From: Streptococcus sanguinis
GTDB taxonomy: Bacteria > Bacillota > Bacilli > Lactobacillales > Streptococcaceae
Assembly (NCBI GenBank): GCA_013378335.1
Contig: CP040556.1
Coordinates: 1,860,001-1,924,000 of the forward strand
Reading direction: 5' to 3'
Length of the DNA: 64,000 nucleotides
In this document: in pieces, positions 8,396 through 18,132 of the stretch
Numbering within the stretch: the first letter of the stretch is position 1
Layout: every line of letters begins with the position of its first letter
Translations under genes and position numbers: made by a program
The notes under the pieces: model-generated
Told to the model about the DNA's origin: nothing
The model's database searches: none
The model's input: only the letters and a program-made list of their open reading frames with translations

Positions 8396-10306
8396 TTAAG
8401 CTTTCACTTCAATAACTGCGTCGCCTTTAGCAAGAGCTCCTTCTGCTACTGGAGTCACAGAATCGTAGTCAGCTGTGTTGGTAACGATGACCATAGTCGT
8501 ATCATCCAGACCAGCGGCTGCAATTTTCTCAGCTTCAAATGTTCCCAGAACATCACCAGCTTTGACCTTGTCGCCTTGAGCAACCTTTTGGTCAAAACCT
8601 TCGCCGCCCATAGACACTGTGTCGATTCCGACGTGAATCAAAATTTCAGCACCATTAGCTGTCTTCAAACCATAAGCGTGACCTGTTGCAAAAGCAATCG
8701 TCACTTCAGCATCAGCTGGTGCATACACGACACCCTCACTAGGTTTGATGGCAATTCCTTGTCCCATCGCTCCGCTAGAGAAAACAGGATCATTCACATC
8801 GCTCAAAGCCACTGCCTGACCAACAATTGGAGAAATAATCGTTTCGTCTTGGAGGGGTGCTGGCACATTACCAGTCTTTTCTTCTTCGACCAAGCGCTCT
8901 GTCTCTACTTCAGTAGCTACTTCTTCTTCGTCTTTATATCCAAAAGCATAAGTCAATCCAAAACCAAGACCAGTAGTTATTAATACCATCAAAATGTATT
9001 GAAGAATTTGGCCATTTAGATAAAGAAGAGTACCCGGAATAATGGTGATACCAAAGCTAGTTCCAGCTAAACCTAAAATGTTTGCGAACCAACCACCAGC
9101 AGCACCAGCAAGCAGGCCCATGATAAATGGTTTCCCATAACGAAGGTTAACCCCAAAAATAGCAGGTTCAGTGATGCCAAGTCCCGCAGAAAGAGCTGCT
9201 GGGAAGGCAAGAGCTTTGAGTTTTGGATTCTTCGTTTTAACACCAACCGCAAGTGTTGCTCCAAGTTGAGCAGTCATAGCTGCCGTAATAATAGCATTTA
9301 GTGGATTTTCTCCTGTAGAAGTTACCAAGTTAGACTCAAGTAGATTGAAAATATGATGGACACCTGTCACAACAATAACTTGGTGAACTCCACCAAGAAC
9401 TAAACCACCCAAGCCAAATGGTAGGCTAAGTAACCAAGTTGTAGCGACTTTAACATATGATTCAATATCGTGAAAAACAGGCCCAATGACAAACAAAGCT
9501 AAAATAGACATCACTAGGAAGGTCAAAAATGGTACAACTAGTAAATCTAATACATCAGGAATACGCTTATGGAGCCACTTTTCAAGTTTTGCACCAATCA
9601 AACCAACGAAAAACGCTGGTAAAACTGAGTTTTGATAACCGACAACTTTAATAAATCCGAAGAAGATTAATGGCTTAGCATCTCCAGAAGCTACATCCCA
9701 AGCATTTGGTAAAGCAGAGTTAACCATCATCAATCCTAGAACCAAACCAATCAATGGATTACCACCGAAAACACGGAAGGCTGACCAACAAATCAAGGCT
9801 GGAAAGTATGCAAAAGCTGTATCTGTTAGTACGACTGTATAGGTATAGAAGTTTGTTGCTTTAAAAGCATCTGCAGTTGTGCCGAACAAAGATAGTACTT
9901 GGTCTTGCGCAATCGCACCACGGATACCCATAAACAAACCTGTTGCAACAATAGCAGGTAAAAGTGGTACAAATACATCACCCAAAGTACGGATGGCACG
10001 TTGGAACCAATTTCCTTGCTTGGCAGCTTCTGCTTTCATGTCATCTTTTGATGAAGTTGGCAATCCTAAGGCTACAACTTCGTCATAGATTTTATTAACC
10101 GTACCGGTACCAAAGATAATCTGGTACTGGCCTGAGTTAAAGAAGGCACCCTGAACTTTTTCCAGATTTTCGACAGTCTTTTTATCGATTTTACCTTCAT
10201 CTTTTACCATCACGCGCAAGCGAGTCGCACAGTGAGCCACACTGTTGACATTCTCACGTCCGCCAAGGGCTTCGATGACTTTTTTTGCAATTTCAGTATT
10301 ATTCAT
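8396..10306 (-). CDS. scrA: sucrose-specific PTS enzyme IIBCA, ScrA
   Basis: The 636-aa membrane transporter imports sucrose and phosphorylates it to sucrose-6-phosphate. The domain order is IIB (about 1-90, phospho-Cys C26 in HCATRLR), a multispanning IIC (about 110-460), and IIA (about 490-636, phospho-His near H558 in ILIHVGID). The sugar identity follows from context: scrK downstream, divergent scrB and scrR. The ATG at 10306 is chosen. A TTG two codons upstream sits closer to AAGGAG and is a possible alternative. A ScrR-type operator overlaps the -35 and a cre-like site lies in the leader. Confidence 0.95.
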   Translation of the reverse strand: MNNTEIAKKVIEALGGRENVNSVAHCATRLRVMVKDEGKIDKKTVENLEKVQGAFFNSGQYQIIFGTGTVNKIYDEVVALGLPTSSKDDMKAEAAKQGNWFQRAIRTLGDVFVPLLPAIVATGLFMGIRGAIAQDQVLSLFGTTADAFKATNFYTYTVVLTDTAFAYFPALICWSAFRVFGGNPLIGLVLGLMMVNSALPNAWDVASGDAKPLIFFGFIKVVGYQNSVLPAFFVGLIGAKLEKWLHKRIPDVLDLLVVPFLTFLVMSILALFVIGPVFHDIESYVKVATTWLLSLPFGLGGLVLGGVHQVIVVTGVHHIFNLLESNLVTSTGENPLNAIITAAMTAQLGATLAVGVKTKNPKLKALAFPAALSAGLGITEPAIFGVNLRYGKPFIMGLLAGAAGGWFANILGLAGTSFGITIIPGTLLYLNGQILQYILMVLITTGLGFGLTYAFGYKDEEEVATEVETERLVEEEKTGNVPAPLQDETIISPIVGQAVALSDVNDPVFSSGAMGQGIAIKPSEGVVYAPADAEVTIAFATGHAYGLKTANGAEILIHVGIDTVSMGGEGFDQKVAQGDKVKAGDVLGTFEAEKIAAAGLDDTTMVIVTNTADYDSVTPVAEGALAKGDAVIEVKA

Positions 10307-10341
10307 TTGCAAAAATCTCCTTATAAATATTTTTAACTTTT

Positions 10342-10355
10342 TGAAAGCGATTTTA
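10342..10355. promoter_or_regulatory. cre-like site in the scrA leader
   Basis: TGAAAGCGATTTTA fits the left part of the CcpA consensus (TGNAANCG) but ends TA instead of CA. It lies downstream of the scrA -10, where binding would repress. Confidence 0.45.
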
Positions 10356-10375
10356 TCACCTTTACGAATATTATT

Positions 10376-10404
10376 TTACCATGATTCAAAAATATGTCAA
10401 GCGT
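10376..10404 (-). promoter_or_regulatory. scrA promoter with operator over the -35
   Basis: The minus strand reads TTGACA, 16 bp, TAAAAT. The -35 is fused to AAAACGCTTGACA, an inverted copy of the AAAACGTTT motif in the scrB promoter, so both divergent promoters carry a LacI-type half-site cluster for ScrR. Confidence 0.7.
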
Positions 10405-10437
10405 TTTGCAGAAAAAATTTTTTTTTACTGTTAAATG

Positions 10438-10466
10438 TTGATTTTTCGGCAGAAAACGTTTACTAT
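10438..10466 (+). promoter_or_regulatory. scrBR promoter with operator in the spacer
   Basis: TTGATT at 10438, a 17-bp spacer and TACTAT at 10461. The spacer contains GCAGAAAACGTTTAC, a LacI-family-like site related to that over the scrA -35. Confidence 0.7.
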
Positions 10467-10502
10467 AGTAATAAGAAATAATATGATTCGGAGGACAAAA
10501 GA

Positions 10503-11957
10503 TTGGCTTGGACGACTGAAAAACGCTACAAACGCTATGAAGACTGGACGCAGGAAGAGCTACAGCAGATCAAAGAAAACATTGCTAAATCTCCTTGGCG
10601 GGCTAACTACCATGTAGAGCCTCAGACAGGTCTGCTCAATGACCCCAACGGCTTTTCTTATTTTGACGGCAAGTGGGTGGTTTTCTACCAAAACTTTCCT
10701 TTCGGAGCAGCTCACGGCCTCAAGTGCTGGGTCCAGATGGAAAGCGATGACCTAGTTCACTTCACAGAAACTGGTCTTCGGGTGCTGCCAGATACTCCTC
10801 TGGACAGCCACGGCGCCTACTCTGGCTCTGCCATGCAGTTTGACGACAAGCTCTTTCTCTTCTACACTGGCAATGTCCGTGATGAGAATTGGGTGCGCCA
10901 TCCTTATCAGATTGGTGCCTTGTTAGATAAATCAGGCAAGCTCGAAAAAATTGACAAAATCTTGATTGAGCAGCCTGCTGAAGCGACCGACCACTTCCGT
11001 GATCCGCAGATTTTCAACTACAAAGGACAGTTCTATGCCATTGTCGGTGGGCAAAACCTAGACAAGCAAGGCTATGTCAAGCTTTACAAGGCAGTCGATA
11101 ATGACTATACCAACTGGGAAGCCGTCGGTGATTTAGGCTTCGCCAATGACAAGACAGCCTATATGATGGAATGTCCTAATCTAGTCTTTATCAATGACCA
11201 ACCAGTCCTGCTCTATTGCCCTCAAGGTTTGTCTAAGGACGTACTGGATTATGACAACATTTATCCGAATATGTATAAAATAGGTCAATCGTTTGACACA
11301 AGCAAAGCTGCTATGATTGATCCTAGCCCTATCCAAAATCTGGACTACGGCTTCGACTGCTACGCCACCCAAGCCTTTAATGCACCTGACGGTCGTGCAC
11401 TGGCTGTCAGCTGGCTAGGCTTGCCTGATGTGGAATACCCATCTGACCGCTTCGATCATCAAGGGGCCTTCTCCCTCGTCAAGGAATTAACCCTGAAAGA
11501 CGGCAAGCTCTACCAGTACCCAGTGCCTGCTATCAAGAATTTGCGAGCAGAAGAACAGCCTTTCGCTGCTTTGGCAGAAAGCAAGAATAGCTACGAACTA
11601 GAACTGAATCTCGCTGCAGACACCGAACACGAAATCGTCCTCTTTGCAGACAAGGATGGCAAGGGGTTACGCATCAATTTTGATCTTAAGGAAGGTCAAG
11701 TGACCGTTGACCGCAGTCAAGCGGGTGAGCCATTCGCCCTGGACTTTGGAACCAGCCGAAGCTGTAATATTGACAAAGAAGCAACGAGTGCTTCTATCTT
11801 CATCGATAAATCAATTTTTGAAATTTTCATCAATAAAGGAGAGAAAGTATTTTCCGGCCGTGTCTTCCCGAGAGAAGACCAGACAGGTATTGCTATTACT
11901 AAGGGCAATCCAACCGGTACTTACTATGAATTAGATTATGGTCGCAAAGCTAACTGA
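10503..11957 (+). CDS. scrB: sucrose-6-phosphate hydrolase ScrB (GH32)
   Basis: The 484-aa cytoplasmic enzyme hydrolyses sucrose-6-phosphate to glucose-6-phosphate and fructose. GH32 landmarks are the nucleophile motif LLNDPNG (about residues 44-50), the RDP motif (FRDPQIF), and the acid/base motif MECPNL, followed by a C-terminal beta-sandwich. The start is TTG at 10503: GGAGG lies eight bases upstream, there is no in-frame ATG nearby, and homologues begin a few residues before the conserved RYxRYxDW sequence. Its stop overlaps scrR by 20 bp, giving a two-gene operon. Confidence 0.95.
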   Translation: MAWTTEKRYKRYEDWTQEELQQIKENIAKSPWRANYHVEPQTGLLNDPNGFSYFDGKWVVFYQNFPFGAAHGLKCWVQMESDDLVHFTETGLRVLPDTPLDSHGAYSGSAMQFDDKLFLFYTGNVRDENWVRHPYQIGALLDKSGKLEKIDKILIEQPAEATDHFRDPQIFNYKGQFYAIVGGQNLDKQGYVKLYKAVDNDYTNWEAVGDLGFANDKTAYMMECPNLVFINDQPVLLYCPQGLSKDVLDYDNIYPNMYKIGQSFDTSKAAMIDPSPIQNLDYGFDCYATQAFNAPDGRALAVSWLGLPDVEYPSDRFDHQGAFSLVKELTLKDGKLYQYPVPAIKNLRAEEQPFAALAESKNSYELELNLAADTEHEIVLFADKDGKGLRINFDLKEGQVTVDRSQAGEPFALDFGTSRSCNIDKEATSASIFIDKSIFEIFINKGEKVFSGRVFPREDQTGIAITKGNPTGTYYELDYGRKAN

Positions 11958-12903
11958 TGTAGCAAAACTTGCAGGAGTCAGCCCCACAACTGTTTCCCGC
12001 GTCATCAACAGAAAAGGCTACTTGTCTGACAAAACGATTTCGAAGGTTGAGGCAGCCATGCGAGAATTGGCCTACAAGCCCAACAATCTGGCGCGTAGCC
12101 TCCAAGGAAAATCAGCCAAGCTAATTGGACTTATTTTCCCTAATATCAGCAATGTCTTTTATGCAGAATTGATTGACAAGCTGGAGCATGAGCTCTTTAA
12201 ACAAGGCTATAAAACCATCATCTGCAATAGTGAGCATGACTCTGACAAGGAGCGCGAATACCTTGAGATGCTGGAAGCTAATCAGGTGGACGGCATCATT
12301 TCTGGCAGCCACAATCTAGGCATCGAGGACTACAATCGCGTGACTGCACCAATCATTGCCTTTGACCGCAATCTTTCGCCGGATATCCCAGTTGTTTCCT
12401 CAGACAACTTTGGTGGCGGAGTGCTGGCGGCTCAGACCTTGGTCAAGGCTGGAGCGCAAAACATCATCATGATTACTGGCAATGACAATTCCAACTCACC
12501 GACCAGCCTGCGCCATGCCGGCTTTGCTTCCGTCCTGCCGAACGCACCGATTATCAATGTATCCAGTGACTTTTCTCCCGTCCGAAAGGAAATGGAAATC
12601 AAGCAAATCCTGAGTCAAACTAAGCCCGATGCTATTTTTGCTTCAGATGATTTGACAGCCATCTTAATTATGAAAATCGCTCAGGAGCTAGACATCCAGA
12701 TTCCCAAAGATTTGAAAATCATCGGCTATGACGGCACCTACTTTGTGGAGAACTACTACCCACAGCTGGCAACGATCAAGCAGCCGCTGAAAGATATTGC
12801 CTGCCTCTCTGTGGACCTGCTCCTCAAAAAAATTGCTGGCCAAGAAGTCCAAACAACTGGCTATTTCCTGCCAGTCAGTCTCTTACCTGGTAAGAGCATC
12901 TAA
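11938..12903 (+). CDS. scrR: LacI-family sucrose operon repressor ScrR
   Basis: The 321-aa regulator has an N-terminal LacI helix-turn-helix (LTDVAKLAGVSPTTVSRVIN, about residues 5-24), the hinge helix (KPNNLARSLQ) and a periplasmic-binding-like sensor domain (about 60-321). In streptococci ScrR represses scrA and scrB and responds to sucrose or fructose catabolites. The paired AAACGTTT-type operators in the scrA/scrB intergenic region are its likely targets. It begins inside the end of scrB, so it is expressed from the promoter it controls. Confidence 0.92.
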   Translation: MVAKLTDVAKLAGVSPTTVSRVINRKGYLSDKTISKVEAAMRELAYKPNNLARSLQGKSAKLIGLIFPNISNVFYAELIDKLEHELFKQGYKTIICNSEHDSDKEREYLEMLEANQVDGIISGSHNLGIEDYNRVTAPIIAFDRNLSPDIPVVSSDNFGGGVLAAQTLVKAGAQNIIMITGNDNSNSPTSLRHAGFASVLPNAPIINVSSDFSPVRKEMEIKQILSQTKPDAIFASDDLTAILIMKIAQELDIQIPKDLKIIGYDGTYFVENYYPQLATIKQPLKDIACLSVDLLLKKIAGQEVQTTGYFLPVSLLPGKSI

Positions 12904-12914
12904 TTTTTATCCCA

Positions 12915-13080
12915 AAAAGAGTCTGGAACAAAAGTCCGGCCTTAAATATAAAAAGCGAACAAAACGAGTTATCTGACACTCAGAATTCTGTCTTGTTCGC
13001 TTTTTTGTCTAATCTATCGATTTTAAAAATTTATAATAAAGAATTCCTAAAATCAAAATCTTTTTGTCCCAGCCTCTTTT
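12915..13080. repeat. CTGGGAC hairpin repeat, copy A (diverged)
   Basis: This is an element of about 166 bp with terminal inverted arms (AGAGTCTGGAACAAAA against TTTTTGTCCCAGCCTCT) and an internal hairpin around AAAAAGCGAAC / GTTCGCTTTTTT (12950-13006). It sits between convergent scrR and the acid phosphatase, where it can terminate both. It is more diverged than copies B, D and E. Confidence 0.8.
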
Positions 13081-13108
13081 TATGTCTAATCTTTCAAAAG
13101 CTCTCATA

Positions 13109-13966
13109 CTATTTATCAAAGCTTTCTAAAGCTTTTTCACGTTCTTCAACTTGGCCTTTGGCGTCTAATTTTTCGCCCTTGTAAACTGTGGATTCCCATG
13201 ATCCATACATTGGATTAGGGAAGATGATGAATTTTTCACCAAATTCTTCTTGAAGTTCGTCCAATTTCTTGTCACGCTCTTCGGAAGACTTTTTAGAGAA
13301 GTCTGCAAAGTCAACTAAATTATCCCCAAAAAGCATAACTAGATTTGTCGTTTCTTGAACTTTTTGACGACGTCCTTCTTTTGAATTGACGCCTTCTTCC
13401 AAGAGCATCAAATGGTCACGCCCCTGAACAGGAATGCCTTCTTTTTCTAGGTTCTTAATGGTTGCATCTACCTGACTAGCCGCACGGTCAGAAATATAGT
13501 AAATTTGTACACCATTTTCATTGGCAAACTGGAGGAATTCTTTTGCTCCTGGAACGGCTTTAGCCTCCGCCTTTTGGACCCAAACATCCCAATTTTCAGG
13601 TGTAAATGCTGTGCCATCCTTTACATTTTTCACTTGATAGGGGCTGTTATCCAGTACAGTCTCATCCAAGTCTAATACGATGGAATAAGGTTTTTCTGTC
13701 GGTGTTTTTAATAATTCTTTCAGACGATTCGTTGCAACGTTATAACCTTGGAAATACAAAGCCTTGGTTTCAGCCGCCTTTTGATACCAAAGAGTAGACA
13801 TGGTATTTTCTCTTGAACGAAGCTGATCATAGGTCATCGAAATCTTATTATCCGATGTACTGCTCTCTGTTGTCTTATTTTCTGTTGGTTTCGAAGCACA
13901 GCTCGTCAGAATAATAACTGATGCCAATGCAGAAAAAATAGTTACGGTAGCTTTCGTTGCTTTCAT
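13109..13966 (-). CDS. class C acid phosphatase lipoprotein (HAD, P4 type)
   Basis: The 285-aa surface lipoprotein has a signal peptide ending in the lipobox LTSC, so residues before about 23 are cleaved and Cys is lipidated. The HAD catalytic motif DLDETVLDNS lies near residue 95, with further acidic motifs (YYISDRAA, LFGDNLVDF), as in the e(P4)/LppC family that dephosphorylates nucleotides and other phosphomonoesters outside the cell. The start ATG at 13966 is 12 bases from AGGAGG, separated by a run of nine T. An in-frame ATG at 13978 abuts the AGGAGG and would add MFFF. Confidence 0.88.
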   Translation of the reverse strand: MKATKATVTIFSALASVIILTSCASKPTENKTTESSTSDNKISMTYDQLRSRENTMSTLWYQKAAETKALYFQGYNVATNRLKELLKTPTEKPYSIVLDLDETVLDNSPYQVKNVKDGTAFTPENWDVWVQKAEAKAVPGAKEFLQFANENGVQIYYISDRAASQVDATIKNLEKEGIPVQGRDHLMLLEEGVNSKEGRRQKVQETTNLVMLFGDNLVDFADFSKKSSEERDKKLDELQEEFGEKFIIFPNPMYGSWESTVYKGEKLDAKGQVEEREKALESFDK

Positions 13967-14061
13967 AAAAAAAAACATCCTCCTAATATTATTCTAATTA
14001 AATTATAACGCTTTCATAATGATTGTCAAGAAAAACCCTTATCTGAGCATCTAATAATCCG

Positions 14062-14211
14062 CTATTTTTTTGAAGGATTAACTTCCTTAAGGCTCTCGGC
14101 CTTTTGTCTTACTTCACTCCTAGCTTCATCTGCATTCTTTTTAGATTCCTTACACCAAAAAAGCCGAGATAAAAATCTCAGCTGACCTCCATTATTGGAA
14201 GTCGTCTTTAT
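14062..14211 (-). other. open frame without a start codon, possible gene remnant
   Basis: Between two stops lies a frame of about 49 codons whose second half reads like a real charged helix (KESKKNADEARSEVRQKAES, ending NPSKK). There is no ATG. The first half overlaps the pullulanase terminator hairpin. It may be the tail of a lost small gene; nothing supports expression. Confidence 0.2.
14158..14184 (-). terminator. pullulanase terminator
   Basis: On the minus strand GCTGAGAT, loop TTTT, ATCTCGGC is followed by TTTTTT, about 75 bases after the pullulanase stop. Confidence 0.8.
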
Positions 14212-14255
14212 TTAGCCATAGTCTAAAAATTTCTCACAGGGCATTCATCAAATTA

Positions 14256-17200
14256 TTACTCTTTCTTTCTAAAGGTTAGCAGACCGGCCAGGAAAGCAAG
14301 GAAGCCACCTAAAAGTGCCAGCAGAGAAGTGCTTGTTCCCGTTTTTGGCAAGGCTTTTTCTGTTTGGCTAGCCGCTTCTTTTACTGCTGAATCCTGATTG
14401 TTTTGCCCATCCAAGGATAAAGCCTGAGGCTGAGCCTTGGCTACAGAAGAGGCAGACAGCTGCTCTTCTTGAGCTGTTGGATCTTGGGATTTTTCTTCCT
14501 GAGCGGGGTTCGCTTTTCGAAGTCGCAAAATAGTCGCTGTTAGCGGAGCTAGGGCTAAACCATTGCTGTTTCTGGTGACACCTGCTGGATCAGCAATGGC
14601 CGTCACTCCTGCCGTATTGCCATCTGCCACAACCTCTGCACCTGCTAGATGCTTGTAAGCTTCACCAAAGTTGAATTGTCGTTCCTTGGTGTCTGCATTG
14701 ACAAAGACTGCATAAATATCGCCATTAGAGGCAACCACTTGGTAGCCAAGGACCAGATCTTCTTTCTCAACACCATCCTTGCCAGGCTGGGTAATGAGGG
14801 TTACATTTTGCTCCACTTCATCTTTGGAGCTGCGGGTAAAGGCATCCGTTGATTTACGCAGAGCAATCAAGCCTTTCATATAGGCACGACTCTTGGCATT
14901 TTCAGGGAATTTCTCCGAATCAGTCGCCTTGGTCCAGTCAAAGTGGTTGACCGCGTCGCTCGAATCATAAGAATCATGAATGAAATACGGATAGTCAAAG
15001 GGAGTGCCGTCCTCATTGGTCAACAAATGCGCTTTGTTTGGAACCTTGTCTTCTGAGACAGGATATTTATAGTCGGGATCACGGAATTGCTTGGTCCGGC
15101 CGTACTCTTGACCAGAGTGGATAAATGGTGTCCCTTGCGAAGTCAGAATCATCAGATTTCCCAGACGTAGGCGGCGATGAATCTCTTGATAGTTGGCTGC
15201 CACTGCCGGATCTTTCTTGATCGACTGGGCAATGATATCAAAGAGCGTCAGATTATCATGGGCTGCGATGTATTGGATCACATCCCCTGGACTATCTGCC
15301 TCAAAATTGGTTGGCTGCGCCTTGATGTTTTTGAAGACATTTTCCACACTACGCTTGCCACCAGTGATAAAGGCTGGTGTTCCCTCATTTGGATACCCCG
15401 ATTTCAAGGTATTCCGAATATCATCTGAGAAGACCGCTACCGTGTCTGTTGACTTCATCCAAGATTGGTCAGCAGGCTGGACAGCTTTATTTTCATCACC
15501 TACATAAGTCTTCCAGCCCTCACCCAGCATAATGAGGTTTGGATTGAGCTTTTTAGCTTCTTCAAAGGCTTTTTGGATGGACTCAGCATCGTGATCCCCC
15601 ATCATATCAAAGCGGAAACCATCTACCTTGTACTGCTCTGTCAGGTACTTGATCGAATCTACCAAGACCCGTCTGCTCATATAGTGAGTAGTACCCAAGC
15701 GGCCGCCACCAAAGCTTGATCTCGGTGTACCATCCGCATCCATAAAGTGGTAGTAATTGGGCTCCAAATCTTCAAAGATAGAGGTCTTAGCCGTATGATT
15801 ATAGACCACATCCAGGATAACGCCCATTCCACGCTTATGAATTTCGTTGACAAGATTTTTGAATTCCTCAATGCGTTTGGCTGGATCTGTCGGCGCGCTG
15901 GAGTACATACCTGTCAGCGAGAAGTAGTTTTGCGGATCATAGCCCCAGTTATAGTTGCTGTTGCTGGAGGCGTACTTGTCCATGCGCTCAGCATTTTTCA
16001 GCTCATTTACATAGTAATAACTTAGAACTGGCAGGAGCTGAACGTGGGTCACTCCCAAGTCTTTCAAATAATCCAATTTCTCAATGAAAGCTGAGAAAGT
16101 TCCAAATTGAGATTTCAAATCCTTTGAGATAGCTGGATCAGAGGTAAAGTCACGAACGTGCGCCTCATAAATCAAGGCATCTTCCCGCTTCTTGAAGTTC
16201 GGAATAGTAGCATAGGTCAGGTCTTTCGGTCCATATTCACTTGGATCTACAAAGGCTGCCTTGGCAATCTTGTAGGCATCCCCCTTGTCCGCATCTTCAC
16301 TGTTCCAAGCAGCTAAAGACTTGGCATAAGGGTCCAGCACAAGAACCTTTTTGCCGCCACGAGTAATTTCATAATGATAGAAATAACCACGATAGTCAGA
16401 AATTCCTAGACCGCTCTCAGGCGTCAAGCTGCTGATCCATGTGCCAGACTCACCTTTCTGCATAGCCATGCGACCAACAACCTTATTCTGATCTTCTTTG
16501 TCATAGACCACCAAATCGACTTGGTCCGCACTCGGTGACCAGAAAGTTAGGTCCACTTGTTTGCCCGCTTGAGAAACACGAGCTCCCAAATCACCATCAT
16601 ACTTGTAAAGACTATCCTTCAGCTGCCAGTTCATGCTGGTTTTGAATTGATCATTGCCGTATTTGATAAGATAAGGTGACTGAGCTTGGTTAAAATCACC
16701 AATCAATTTGGCACTTTTATTCTTAGGATCCAGAATCACATCTTTAACAGCAACTTCTCCGCCATCTTTGTCCGTAATCTTTAAGTTCTTTAAAATGTCC
16801 TCTTTTTTGGCATTTTCTAAGGTAGAAAAGCTGGCTTCAATCTCGGTCAAGCCTATATGCTGGGCACCCGTCATACGAATATCATTGACAAAATAAGGGT
16901 TGGTATAAACTGTCGGATCCGCATCACGCAAGAAAATTTGGCTGTTTTTCTCCAAATTAGCGAAATTATAATCCTGATTTTGAATCTTCACATCATCTCC
17001 TGATTTGCTTTCGTCTAGAAGCAAAAAGCCAATCATCTTAGCAGCATCTTTCAAGGGAACATCTACATAGCGACCATATTTCCCAGTATTTTCAAAGTCC
17101 ACTCCGTCAGGCCAATTCTTGCTTGGATTTTGGACATCTCCCCAGAGCCAGAGCGACTTCTTATCATACTGGCCATCTGTACGATAGTAGTTGATTCGAA

Positions 17201-17954
17201 CCATCCCTTTTTTCAAAGGCTCATAAGTATGAGGCTGATAGTCTGTATCAAACCAAACCTCATTCATTTGCGGGCTGAGCAGTTCAACTGTCTTATCACC
17301 TGTAATATTCTGACCTGCTGTATTATTGATTAGAAGGCTGATTTTGCTTCTTTTCTCAGCCATTTTAACATCAAGATAATAGCCGTAGTCGTCTTCTTTA
17401 GCAGTCGCAAAGCTAGTTGCTCCAGTCGGCCAACCACCCTTTTGACTAGAAGGCGTCTCGACATCATCCCAAGTCCACAGGCCCAAGCTGTCTAGATTTT
17501 GTGAGGGCAAGGTTTTGAAATGAAAGCGAATATTGCCTTCTTCAATAGCATCTTTCGCCGAAGCTTGCGGCTGACCTACTGGTTCTTGCTTGTCTTTTTC
17601 ACTTGGATTTGCAGCCTCTTGACCAGCTGCTTCCGAACCTGCACTAGCTGGAGCTTGCTCTGCCACTACACCAGTTGGAGTAGCCTGCTCTGAAGCCCCC
17701 GCTCCTGAACTATCTGCCTCTCCAGCTTTTTCTTCATCTGCTGACTTAGGTAGGGCTGCCGCATTTGCATCAGAGACTGCTTCTGTTGCAGGGCTGGTAG
17801 TTGTACTCGCTTCATCCGCTTGGACTAATTGGGCATTTCCCAGTAGGAATCCTGAGGCAATGACAACAGAGGCTACTCCTACTTTTAAGCGACGGATGCC
17901 GAAATAATGACGCTTTTCGCTCTTCCTAGACTGTAGGTGATAGTTATTTTTCAT
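14256..17954 (-). CDS. cell-wall-anchored type I pullulanase
   Basis: The 1232-aa surface enzyme cleaves alpha-1,6 links in pullulan, starch and glycogen. Order: YSIRK-like export signal (YFGIRRLKVGVAS, residues about 17-30), an Ala/Glu/Ser-rich linker (about 50-135), two CBM41 starch-binding repeats (WTWDDV and WLWGDV cores), an Ig-like/CBM48 region, and a GH13 catalytic domain. GH13 motifs are VVYNHT, GFRFDMM (nucleophile Asp), MLGEGW (acid/base Glu) and IAAHDN. The C-terminus has LPKTG, a hydrophobic stretch and a basic tail for sortase A. It matches pneumococcal SpuA in layout. A perfect cre site at its transcription start indicates CcpA repression by glucose. Confidence 0.93.
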   Translation of the reverse strand: MKNNYHLQSRKSEKRHYFGIRRLKVGVASVVIASGFLLGNAQLVQADEASTTTSPATEAVSDANAAALPKSADEEKAGEADSSGAGASEQATPTGVVAEQAPASAGSEAAGQEAANPSEKDKQEPVGQPQASAKDAIEEGNIRFHFKTLPSQNLDSLGLWTWDDVETPSSQKGGWPTGATSFATAKEDDYGYYLDVKMAEKRSKISLLINNTAGQNITGDKTVELLSPQMNEVWFDTDYQPHTYEPLKKGMVRINYYRTDGQYDKKSLWLWGDVQNPSKNWPDGVDFENTGKYGRYVDVPLKDAAKMIGFLLLDESKSGDDVKIQNQDYNFANLEKNSQIFLRDADPTVYTNPYFVNDIRMTGAQHIGLTEIEASFSTLENAKKEDILKNLKITDKDGGEVAVKDVILDPKNKSAKLIGDFNQAQSPYLIKYGNDQFKTSMNWQLKDSLYKYDGDLGARVSQAGKQVDLTFWSPSADQVDLVVYDKEDQNKVVGRMAMQKGESGTWISSLTPESGLGISDYRGYFYHYEITRGGKKVLVLDPYAKSLAAWNSEDADKGDAYKIAKAAFVDPSEYGPKDLTYATIPNFKKREDALIYEAHVRDFTSDPAISKDLKSQFGTFSAFIEKLDYLKDLGVTHVQLLPVLSYYYVNELKNAERMDKYASSNSNYNWGYDPQNYFSLTGMYSSAPTDPAKRIEEFKNLVNEIHKRGMGVILDVVYNHTAKTSIFEDLEPNYYHFMDADGTPRSSFGGGRLGTTHYMSRRVLVDSIKYLTEQYKVDGFRFDMMGDHDAESIQKAFEEAKKLNPNLIMLGEGWKTYVGDENKAVQPADQSWMKSTDTVAVFSDDIRNTLKSGYPNEGTPAFITGGKRSVENVFKNIKAQPTNFEADSPGDVIQYIAAHDNLTLFDIIAQSIKKDPAVAANYQEIHRRLRLGNLMILTSQGTPFIHSGQEYGRTKQFRDPDYKYPVSEDKVPNKAHLLTNEDGTPFDYPYFIHDSYDSSDAVNHFDWTKATDSEKFPENAKSRAYMKGLIALRKSTDAFTRSSKDEVEQNVTLITQPGKDGVEKEDLVLGYQVVASNGDIYAVFVNADTKERQFNFGEAYKHLAGAEVVADGNTAGVTAIADPAGVTRNSNGLALAPLTATILRLRKANPAQEEKSQDPTAQEEQLSASSVAKAQPQALSLDGQNNQDSAVKEAASQTEKALPKTGTSTSLLALLGGFLAFLAGLLTFRKKE

Positions 17955-17994
17955 AAACAGAAAACTCCTTTATTATTTCTTATAGAGAACATCT

Positions 17995-18009
17995 ATGCAA
18001 ACGTTTTCT
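17995..18009. promoter_or_regulatory. cre site of the pullulanase gene
   Basis: ATGCAAACGTTTTCT matches the CcpA consensus WTGNAANCGNWNNCW at every position and lies at the expected transcription start. Confidence 0.8.
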
Positions 18010-18015
18010 GTATTT

Positions 18016-18044
18016 ATTATACCTATTCTTTTTGAACTTGTAAA
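18016..18044 (-). promoter_or_regulatory. pullulanase promoter
   Basis: On the minus strand TTTACA (18044-18039), a 17-bp spacer and TATAAT (18021-18016). Confidence 0.85.
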
Positions 18045-18132
18045 GGCTTTCAAGAAGAGTTTTTTTCACTCAGATACTTCATGCTCTCTGTGTGGATTTT
18101 GATGATTCAAACGACATTTGACAAGCAAAAAA

